Source: Fulvia fulva (lineage: Eukaryota > Ascomycota > Dothideomycetes > Mycosphaerellales > Mycosphaerellaceae). From it: a stretch of 64,000 nucleotides of DNA. A model generated the notes under the pieces. The model searched no databases and was not told the DNA's origin. It saw nothing but the letters and a program-made list of their open reading frames with translations. Both the position numbers and the translations under genes were made by a program. Shown here piece after piece: positions 22,202-30,237 of this stretch (positions are counted from its first letter, which is position 1; the number at the start of each line of letters is the position of its first letter). The stretch is from the NCBI RefSeq assembly GCF_020509005.1, contig NC_063012.1, positions 1,302,001 to 1,366,000 on the forward strand. Reading direction: 5' to 3'.

Positions 22202-23314
22202 ATGGTCGGCGCCAGTGGTCGCAGACCGATGCGACGCAAGGTCATATCTACCGCTGACCTCGTGTTGGACACAACTTCACAAGTATCGCAAAGCACAGCA
22301 GCAGAGCGACTTAATATGCCTGCTAAAGTTCCTCGCAACGCAAACCTCCTCGACTACATCTCTCATACACCTAAGGATGTTGACATAGACACGCCCTATA
22401 GACGCAGAGGAGGGAAGCGTGCCCTCGCGGAAGTCCTCGAGGAGAAGGCTGCACGTGAAAGCAGCTCTCGACCAAGACGCGCAAAGGCAGCGACCGAGTA
22501 TAAGCAGTTCTTTAACGACGCAGACGACTACGAGGCATACGAAAGACCCAAGCGAATAACCGCCACCTCCAAATTGAACAAGAAGCAGCTGGTCATCTAC
22601 AACAAGAACGCCACCAAGTCCCGACTTCTTCGACTGCCGGCCGAGCTACGCATCCGCATTTGGAAGCTGGTGTTTGGAGGCGAGGTGGTGCACATCTGGG
22701 AAGAGTCGCAATATGGGGTGCCGAATCACAAGCTTTTCCGGTCGGTCTGCAAACGTCACATCGGAGAAGAGGGAGAGATCCAAGCCATCACGAGCAGCCA
22801 GGCCAAGGTCCTCGACAGCTTCGAACCCAGCCACGAGGGATGCAATCTTCGTGTGAAGCACTATAGGAGAGTCAAAGTGTGCGGCGTGGAACTCAGTCCA
22901 CCCCTGACATGCCGTCAGATCCACAGAGAAGCAGCACTGCTCCCTCTGCAGTGTAACACCTTCCAATTCAAACGCTCCTCGGATCTTAAGCTCTTCTTGG
23001 ACCGCCTCATCCCAGCCCAGGCTCGAGCTCTTCAGCACTTGGGCATCCTCTACAGCCGCTGCGAGGGATCGTGGCACGACTATGGGATCAAAGCACAGCT
23101 CAAGAAGAAGGTTCAGTCTCTCAAGGCTCTTGACCTGTTCATGCAATTCGAGGGGATGTTCGAGGATAGCTGGGTTAAGGACCAGATTGCGATTGCGCTA
23201 CGTACTTACAGCAGACTCAAGCTCGACAAGGTCAACGTGGCTGCGTACAACAGCTTTGGTGGTTATGGCAGGGACTGGGATCCGTTTCACAAGAAGGTGG
23301 ATCTCGAGAAGTGA
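22202..23314 (+). CDS. DUF7730/F-box-like protein, tandem copy A
   Basis: From ATG 22202 (in-frame ATG also at 22151) the frame gives 370 residues. A basic disordered N-terminus is followed by KKQLVIYNKNATKSRLLRLP and AELRIRIWKLVFGGEVVHIW, the LP-x-E-x-R start of the fungal DUF7730/F-box-like family. It then has LTCRQIHREAALLPLQCNTF and LKLFLDRLIPAQARALQHLG. The paralogue at 24090-25157 has the same blocks in the same order. After the TGA at 23312 the same frame runs 39 more codons with a strongly acidic, coding-like sequence (EVETDDDEDGTDAAILEPGS, ending SDSDSE) to a TGA at 23432. Alternatively, GTGAGC at 23311 with the CTGAC/TTTTAG site ending 23400 forms a good 90-nt intron. Role unknown; some relatives act in ubiquitin ligases. 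Confidence 0.72.
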   Translation: MVGASGRRPMRRKVISTADLVLDTTSQVSQSTAAERLNMPAKVPRNANLLDYISHTPKDVDIDTPYRRRGGKRALAEVLEEKAARESSSRPRRAKAATEYKQFFNDADDYEAYERPKRITATSKLNKKQLVIYNKNATKSRLLRLPAELRIRIWKLVFGGEVVHIWEESQYGVPNHKLFRSVCKRHIGEEGEIQAITSSQAKVLDSFEPSHEGCNLRVKHYRRVKVCGVELSPPLTCRQIHREAALLPLQCNTFQFKRSSDLKLFLDRLIPAQARALQHLGILYSRCEGSWHDYGIKAQLKKKVQSLKALDLFMQFEGMFEDSWVKDQIAIALRTYSRLKLDKVNVAAYNSFGGYGRDWDPFHKKVDLEK

Positions 23315-24089
23315 GCCGCATCGATAGAGGGAATGCTTGAGGGGGATGCCGAGGTCGAGACAGACGATGATGAGGACGGCACTGACGCTGCAATTTTAGA
23401 GCCAGGTTCAGGATCAGATTCAGACTCGGAGTGATAGGCAGGGACCTAATGTCATGGTGAAACGAGAATATTATAAGTCGCTGAACTGTTGGCGATATCA
23501 AAACACGGGACTCGCACATAGCTAGGTTATGGAGCAGAGACCCAGAGGTATAGAAGACTCCGAGTGCGCAGTCTATAGCGATCTTCTGGAAAGGTCTCGA
23601 TGGGAGGCTTTGAGTCGCATACGAAGATAGCTACTTTAGTAGAGACATGCAGATCAAATGACAAGTCTCACGTAGCAAGCTGACATCGGCAGTAATTATT
23701 ATGAGTTGCATGCTCTGTTATGAGTCCCTCAGTCGTGCAACATCTTGGTCAAAGGTTGCTCCATCGGCTTATAATGGTCCATTTCTATACACAGAACAAT
23801 ATGTCGCAGCGGCTGGTGCGCGATCATCTGGATTCACTTCGGCCCGCATGTGCGAGCACGGGCCCTGCTTATCGAGACGCGTAGACCCCGCCTTTCCAGC
23901 TTCTCACTTCTTGCTCCCACCTATAAAACATCCAATCTCACTCAAAAGCTCAATATTCCAGCAGTTGTCAACATCGCGCCATCCGCAGTCAAGGTCGGCG
24001 CTACAAAGCACCGCTTCCTTCGACCACGAAAAGCCGCTGCCCACGAGACCACCAGCAACTCAATTGAAGACACATTACCAGCTACGAAC
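23315..24089. other. Intergenic between the tandem DUF7730-like genes
   Basis: The first 120 bases are an in-frame acidic extension or an intron of copy A. The remainder carries the promoter and leader of copy B. The frame of copy B is open upstream to 23850, but the TATA box at 23922 lies inside that extension, so I read it as leader. Confidence 0.4.
23922..23928 (+). promoter_or_regulatory. TATA box of DUF7730-like copy B
   Basis: TATAAAA stands 162 bp upstream of the chosen ATG at 24090, in a pyrimidine-rich context. It favours transcription starting near 23950-23960 and translation at 24090 rather than 23850. Confidence 0.45.
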
Positions 24090-25157
24090 ATGGAGGAGCA
24101 AACTGTGCAAACGCTCAAACGGACTCTCCGGGGGCGATCAAAGGCCGATTACACCTCCTTCTTCGACGATGAACTCGAAGCCTCGGAGCAGCACAAACGA
24201 CCCTCTCGCATCCTCAACACTACTGCAATCAAGCGAGCCGATCTCTCCAAGTACAACAAGAACGTACAGAGCTCTCGACTTCTGAGATTGCCCCCTGAAG
24301 TGAGGAACCGCATCTTCCGGTATGCGTTCAGTGCTGCTCTCGTGCACGTGTGGATGACCGACGACGAGGAGGGCACGACTGGCAAGAAGCCTAAACTTTG
24401 CCGGTCTATCTGCCTTGCCGATACCGACGACGAAGCAGAGGCCTTGGCGATTAGAGAGAAGAAAACAAACGGTCATGAGAACTGGCTCGATCGGCACACA
24501 AAGTGTACACATGGTTCGGCCTCCACATATCGCGTCTTCGACAACGAGCGCTACGAGTCTTTCAGCCGTGCTTCCAGCAGCAACTTGGTCAGTCCCCTAG
24601 ACCAGCTCCGCACTTGCCGCCAGATCCACAGCGAGACCGCTTTGCTCTTCTACCAGGAAAACACTTTCCAGTTCTGCTACAACGTTGATCTGCAGCGGTT
24701 CCTGGAATATCTAGTGCCAGCACAGCTCCGTGCTATCCAGAATATCAGCATCTTGTGCGACGACGGATGGAGAGGAGACGATATTTACGATGTCAAACAG
24801 ATCAAGAAAAAGTTGCCCAAGGTTAAGGCTCTTACCATTCTCGCCGAGCTCCAGGGGGAATACGACGACTTCAAAGATGCCCAGAAGGAACTCATCGGCT
24901 CATTACGCATGTTCCAGAGACTGGACCTTGAAGCGGTCAACATGGCGGCCTATATGTGGTCCGAGACTGTTAGTGAGAGGTGGTCCAAGGTTCTCGGAGG
25001 CAAGCGGGACGAAATGGAAGAGGATGGCCCTAGCAGAGCGCAGCTGAACAAGTGGTGTGACTCGGTCGCATACATGCTCAAGCAGGACTTTGTGGAGGAC
25101 AAGGAGAAGCGCAAGAAGCGGAAGCACGAGGTCAAGGTTAGGGAAGAAGGCTTGTAA
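24090..25157 (+). CDS. DUF7730/F-box-like protein, tandem copy B
   Basis: The 355-residue frame from ATG 24090 (MEEQTVQTLKRTLRGRSKAD) parallels copy A: YNKNVQSSRLLRLPPEVRNR, AALVHVWMTD, LRTCRQIHSETALLFYQENT, LQRFLEYLVPAQLRAIQNIS, and a block ending VNMAAYMWSE. It has a longer C-terminus ending in a basic segment (DKEKRKKRKHEVKVREEGL) that could be a nuclear localisation signal. Copy A lacks the acidic insert IREKKTNGHENWLDRH seen here around the middle. I chose 24090 over the upstream ATG at 23850 because a TATA box lies between them. No intron is needed. Function unknown. Confidence 0.75.
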   Translation: MEEQTVQTLKRTLRGRSKADYTSFFDDELEASEQHKRPSRILNTTAIKRADLSKYNKNVQSSRLLRLPPEVRNRIFRYAFSAALVHVWMTDDEEGTTGKKPKLCRSICLADTDDEAEALAIREKKTNGHENWLDRHTKCTHGSASTYRVFDNERYESFSRASSSNLVSPLDQLRTCRQIHSETALLFYQENTFQFCYNVDLQRFLEYLVPAQLRAIQNISILCDDGWRGDDIYDVKQIKKKLPKVKALTILAELQGEYDDFKDAQKELIGSLRMFQRLDLEAVNMAAYMWSETVSERWSKVLGGKRDEMEEDGPSRAQLNKWCDSVAYMLKQDFVEDKEKRKKRKHEVKVREEGL

Positions 25158-26099
25158 CGCCAAACGTGAGGGAGACGGTGCACGCAAACTCAAGGGGCTA
25201 TGCCGAGTATCAAATGGAGGTCACAGTAAGGTTGACCTAGGTACTAAGCATCTATTGAGTCAAGCTGAATGAGAAAGCACTGTCTTACTGGTCATCATGA
25301 TCGCACCATCACATTATTTTGTGCTTCCAGAGTGTCATCAATCGCATGCACATGCTGTAATACCGTGAAAGATCCTCAATGAGCCATCAAAGTTGTCTGA
25401 TCCTATATTTGAACTCTCGCTACAATCTATGACGCCCCATCTTTCCTGGGCTGCCTCGCATATGTTACGCCAAGGCCGTGCCTCCAGACTACGCCACTTT
25501 GACTCCAGAGTAATCCCACTGAGTTATGGACGGAAGAAAGAGATCAGGCCATAATCAATAGCACAGATCCGCTTGATGCCCTACCTACTCTTTGTCATCG
25601 GCAAGTCACAGGAGGAAGTATGAGTTGCCTCCCAGTCGTACGAATGGCTTCAATTGAGCCGCAGATAGCACAGCAGAACAGTTTTATGGCATTTATCCTG
25701 AAAGGAAGATTCGTTCTCATGTTCGTATCTATTGCTATGCGCATCTATCTCAAGTCAGTAGACTCGAAGTCGTCATCGATGTCCCTCATCGCGATCCTGC
25801 CCCTTTCCCCAAACCCTGGTTGCCGCCAACCGGGTCGCTGTCAAAGCAGCGTCGCAAAAAGCAAATGTTCCCATGCATCCATCCCCAGGAAGAAATCAAA
25901 CTCCCGATCAACCAAGCCTTTCCCCAAACCCTGACTGGTGTCAACCGGGTCGCTGTCAAAGCAGCATCGCAAAAAGCACACGTTCCCATGCACCCATTCC
26001 CAAGAAAAGTTCAAAGTCCCGATCAATCAATGTGTGTTCAATCTGATCCCTCCCAAGTGCTTCTCCAAAACGTCTTGCAACATCTTCTCATCACATCTC
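25158..26099. other. Intergenic between convergent genes, with tandem duplication
   Basis: No gene is seen. Two tandem copies of a unit of about 115 bp occupy roughly 25803-26032; each starts CTTTCCCCAAACCCTG and contains AACCGGGTCGCTGTCAAAGC, and they end close to the stop of the minus-strand gene at 26100. Confidence 0.5.
25803..26032. repeat. Tandem direct repeat, 2 x about 115 bp
   Basis: Copy 1 starts at 25803 and copy 2 at 25918. Long stretches are identical or nearly so (GGGTCGCTGTCAAAGCAGC, TCGCAAAAAGCA, GTTCCCATGCA, TCCCGATCAA). The copies are less than 100 bp beyond the stop codon of the gene at 26100, so they may lie in its 3' untranslated region. Confidence 0.75.
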
Positions 26100-27183
26100 C
26101 TAATTGTCCTTTGGCATGTTGCCGATGACGCTCTTAGCGTACTTGACGGCGATGTCAGTGCTGGCCCTGTCGAGCTGACCAACACGCGCAATGTCAGGCT
26201 TGTCCACACGACGTGGGCGGACCATGGTCCACTTGGCGATCATAGTGTCACGCGAAACCACCTTCTCCCCAGTAGTCGCCTGAACCTTGAGTACAGGCAT
26301 GGTCGGGCTCTGTGGGGTGTAGTTCGGAGCGAACACCGGCTCTACGTTCAGGTACTCCTCCCAAGTGTTCTTTGGCTTGTACTTGAGCCCGTTCTTGTTG
26401 AAAGTGAAGATGGAGATCTCGTAGACGTACCACTGAGCACGACCCACAATGATCCAGAATTGGGGGCGCAGGGTGTACTTGATGCCGCCGACTTCGATGA
26501 CGAACTTGTCGGCCAGCTTGGCGTCGTGTTCGATCTCGATCGGCGCGGTGTGGTGGATGATCACACCGAGGAGCTGGTCTGCGTAACGTACAGCATGCAG
26601 CAAGGTACGAGGGCCCGGGGCGTGCTTGTTTGTACCGCCTGGATGCTGGGTAGCACGACCATTCGTCGGCAATGGGGTTGTGATGCCGTTGAATGTCGAT
26701 TGGCCGTCAACTGGAACTTTCCACACCTTCTGGTTAATGCCCGGACGATCTGAGTCCACTAGATCTTGCTCGGCCTTGGCCTCACGGTTCTTCTGTCTCT
26801 TCTCTGATGCTGACATGACTTGAGTGAAGCCGTCCTCATCCACCACGTCGAATTCGATCTTCTTGTTCACAATCGCACTGACGTTCTTCCTGCCTTCGAC
26901 AGTGTTGGCGTTGGGCTTGCGACTCTGCAAAGCGTTGTTGCCGGTGGTAGGAAGAAGTGTATTGTCTGAGTTCATTTGTTGGAGCATACTACTCAGCCCT
27001 GCGAAACCACCAGTCCTGCGACGTGATCCTGTGGGGGTTTGCTGATCAGCGATGGTCGCGGTTGGTGGATCGGCGAGGGCAACAACACGCCTGTTCCTTG
27101 GGCGTATGGGTTCTTCATTCTGCGTTGGTCGCGAGATGGCTGGATAGTCTGTCGAATGCTTGTTGAATCCGTAACCGTTGGCC
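26100..27183 (-). CDS. Conserved-looking hypothetical protein
   Basis: The frame from ATG 27183 (MANGYGFNKH) gives 360 residues; an upstream in-frame ATG at 27257 would add 25. I do not recognise the family. The N-terminal half is disordered and basic (GSRRRTGGFAGLSSMLQQMN). The C-terminal half looks folded, with beta-rich segments: KFVIEVGGIKYTLRPQFWII, AQWYVYEISIFTFN, NTWEEYLNVEPVFAPNYTPQ and MIAKWTMVRPRRVDKPDIAR. There is no signal peptide or membrane helix. The even hydrophobic pattern in the second half argues for a real protein. Function unknown. Confidence 0.6.
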
Positions 27184-27732
27184 ATGACGGCGGTCGAGTG
27201 GGTCTTCCCGGAGATGTCTGCGAATCTAGAGGCTGCGATGGTGGTAATATCCTTCAAGATTCAAACAGTGGTGTTGGGCGAGATTTGCTGAAGAGAGCAA
27301 AGAGTGTGGCAGTATGTAGTTGTTGATGCTCTGATGCTCCAGAGACTTTGCAGAAGAGAAACGTCGCCATGGTTTTTACCTGCCTGGATGTGTCGTCGTG
27401 TTGTGTGCTGGCTCGATGGACTCGAGGATTGTGAATTGTGAAGCCAGTGAATTGCATGCCCTGGCGGAGGCCTACACCAAGGCATTCACACTCCTGCAGT
27501 GAATGAACAAGCCGCCAAGGCCTTTCACTATTGTAAGTGAATGGACCACGAACAAAGGCATTGTGTTATTCAACAACACCGAGCAAACTTTGCGTACATA
27601 AAGCTCGACACGTACCTTCTTTGTCCGTTAGTCACCATCTTGTCTCGAATTATCAGCACCACCTACCATCAAACTTACTGCATCTATTGCCACGACACAC
27701 AACCAAGGACCACCACACCAACCCACGACAAG
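27184..27732. other. Intergenic between divergent genes
   Basis: Holds upstream sequence of the two unknown genes at 26100-27183 (minus) and 27733-29130 (plus). The final 100 bases are C/A-rich leader sequence. ACATAAAGC at about 27596 is a weak TATA-like element. Nothing else recognised. Confidence 0.3.
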
Positions 27733-29130
27733 ATGAAGGGCAAGATTGGAATCTTGACAAAGGCGGCGAAGGCTGGCGTCGTGTTGCTACAGCCGCTACA
27801 CGGCGTGAGATCGTGGAGGAAAACTTGGAGTAGCAAGCGCCGCAATGCGCAAGCAGTAGAGGCCGATGTGCCAAGCATTGAGATTGCAGCATTGGCGGAG
27901 CCTCATGGCGTTGCGTATCAGAATGTCGACCACGAACATCCGCAAGACTCGGCGAATGAGAATCCCACGGACGACGAGCCAGAAAGCCAGGACGTAGATG
28001 CAAGTTGTAGGCCAGGCAGTACCGACGCTCTCCTTATCGACGAGCCGCACTTCGATGCTCCTCCAACGTCAGGTCCGGTGAGACAACCCAAGGTTCAGCA
28101 GACTGTTGGTGCATGGCTTGCGGCATGTCCGGATCCCGAGCTCGCTGCGAGTTTCCACGCCGCTGTCGTATCCCATCGACAGATCAAAGGAGTGGAAGAA
28201 GAGGTAAAGACACAACTCGAAGAGCTCATACCAAGCTGCCAGGAATTCCGGGCAGAAACACAAAAATTGATGGGCCGTATTGCAGACGCAGAAGCCGAAG
28301 ACTCCGATCCCGAGTCGGATAATCCTAGGGTGGAAGCAATGTACGAGCGACTGGAGGAAGTGCAGCAAGCCCATGGATCCGCCTTGGCGAAGCAGAATGA
28401 AATCCGAGATCATCTGCGTGAGGTGTACGAAGGCATGCGCGGAGAACAGTTCGACCTCTTTGATATCTTGGAGGAGGCCCTCGAAGTCGGTAAACCGGTT
28501 TCCGCGGGCGTCGAAAGTGATGAGCTTGAGTATGACAATGGTCCGGTCACTGATGACCCGATGCAGGAGGTCAGTGATGACCATCAGAAGGACCTGCTGT
28601 ACACCTTTGACCTCTGGCACAGAGAGCTTGACGATGCGAACTACCAACTCAACAATCGCCATGAAGCTTTCAATCGGCAGCTCGAGTTCGAACGCGACCA
28701 GCCACATGAGGTGCGCCTAGCAAAGTCTGAGATTGATGCCCGCCACTTCCACGAAACCCAGCGCATGACCCGCCGATTTATCGAAGTAGAAGCCGCATAC
28801 GACAAAGCCAAAGCCGCTCTCATCGCCGCGGGGATGCAACCTCCAGGCTCCGACATAGAATCTGGCTTCGTCGATGATGTCGACGACGGGTACAGGACCA
28901 GTTTCCAACAGGACGAGATTGATTCTGTAGATCCTGAATGTGTGCTGCGTTGGCTTGGAGGAATTCCCAATTGCAGTCCGGGAGACAATCTGGGAGTTCA
29001 GGTTCCAAAGGTCGACGACTGGGACAGTACAGAGGTCGAGATGTGGGAGAGTCGAAGTATGCTTGCTGAAGGATCGAATAGGCGGCGTATTGAGAAGTGG
29101 AGAGGCGTGATGGGGTCTGTGGAGGTTTGA
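27733..29130 (+). CDS. Coiled-coil hypothetical protein
   Basis: I start at ATG 27733 (MKGKIGILTKAAKAG), which sits behind a CA-rich leader; the frame is open to 27541 but that part looks untranslated. The product is 465 residues, acidic and mostly helical. Segments with heptad character include IKGVEEEVKTQLEELIPSCQ, PRVEAMYERLEEVQQAHGSA and RFIEVEAAYDKAKAALIAAG. No catalytic motif, membrane segment or signal peptide is seen. No family recognised. The open frame of this length with consistent character makes the gene call fairly safe. Confidence 0.62.
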   Translation: MKGKIGILTKAAKAGVVLLQPLHGVRSWRKTWSSKRRNAQAVEADVPSIEIAALAEPHGVAYQNVDHEHPQDSANENPTDDEPESQDVDASCRPGSTDALLIDEPHFDAPPTSGPVRQPKVQQTVGAWLAACPDPELAASFHAAVVSHRQIKGVEEEVKTQLEELIPSCQEFRAETQKLMGRIADAEAEDSDPESDNPRVEAMYERLEEVQQAHGSALAKQNEIRDHLREVYEGMRGEQFDLFDILEEALEVGKPVSAGVESDELEYDNGPVTDDPMQEVSDDHQKDLLYTFDLWHRELDDANYQLNNRHEAFNRQLEFERDQPHEVRLAKSEIDARHFHETQRMTRRFIEVEAAYDKAKAALIAAGMQPPGSDIESGFVDDVDDGYRTSFQQDEIDSVDPECVLRWLGGIPNCSPGDNLGVQVPKVDDWDSTEVEMWESRSMLAEGSNRRRIEKWRGVMGSVEV

Positions 29131-30237
29131 AAGTCCAGTCGTGGTGGTATTGGGCGAGGAGGTGTAGATATCGCATATACGGAGGGACTTTGCTGTACTA
29201 TATCATCTGAGGGCTATTGCGGTTGGCATGTAAGAGTAAAAAGATAAGTGAGAAAAATATCGAGGCTGAACAAAGCCTCTGTTCCGCATCGTCTGTCTCA
29301 GTTGCCTACAGTTCCTAGTCTAACATGGCTGTTTTACGCGTTGCCAACCTTTAGCAAGTCCGAGCATTTCTTGTTCTCTTTCGCTCTTGGTCTTGTCGGT
29401 TGGAATCCAGTAATTTGAAGCCGACTTGAATGCAGGACACAGTAAGTCCAACAGAAGATGAACATGCGTTCTGGGACAGCCTTCAGCGTTCGAAGTCTCA
29501 ACGGAGTATCGTAATCCGCAACCCCGAAGAGCAACGTCTTGCGAGGAGTATAGGCTTCTACCGAGCCCCGCAGATTGCGTCGTCGTCGTAGAAAGCAGTC
29601 ATGATTGTTGATTAGGCGTCTTGAGATTCTCGACTTCAGTTGGACCCAGTGTGGGAAGGCGCACGACGGCAGCAGCGATGTTGTTGTCGATGTGACCAGT
29701 CTATTGCACAGATTGAGGTTAAGTCGCCGAGCGATCGCAATGGAGTTCGCTACACAATTTTGCTAATTAATTTGGCAGTTGGACGTTGATGTTTATGTTT
29801 ATGTTGATGCGAGAAAGTGTGTGGAGCAAGATGCAGAACAGACATCCGCAAGAATCTGGTGTATCTCACGCCAAGAAAGACACGAACTAGCGCACAAGTC
29901 GTCTCCGCCAATTATACACCAAGCCGTCAGGCCATATGTCAAGGCAATAGAGACGGGATGAGACATCAACCAGGACACATCAAGAAAACTTCTGCTTTTA
30001 TCCTCTATCAAGCCACCACGCTCATACGAGCAGACATCCATCAGACTTGACAACAGACACACCAAAGCTCCCTCGCTCATTCCACTCCTTATCCGACAGC
30101 TCCCAAAGAAACGAGAAAAGTGGTATCAAGCCGCGCACAAGAACGCCTACGACGACCTTCAAGCCTGACACCTTCCAAACAAGAAACGCTCATAAACGAT
30201 ACAACGATAGTCATGCTCCAAGCTACCCTCCAAGTCT
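29131..30237. other. Intergenic between convergent genes, no gene seen
   Basis: About 1.1 kb shared by the 3' ends of the coiled-coil gene and the MPS1-like kinase gene. Only short frames are present; none has coding character. No repeat was noticed. Confidence 0.4.
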
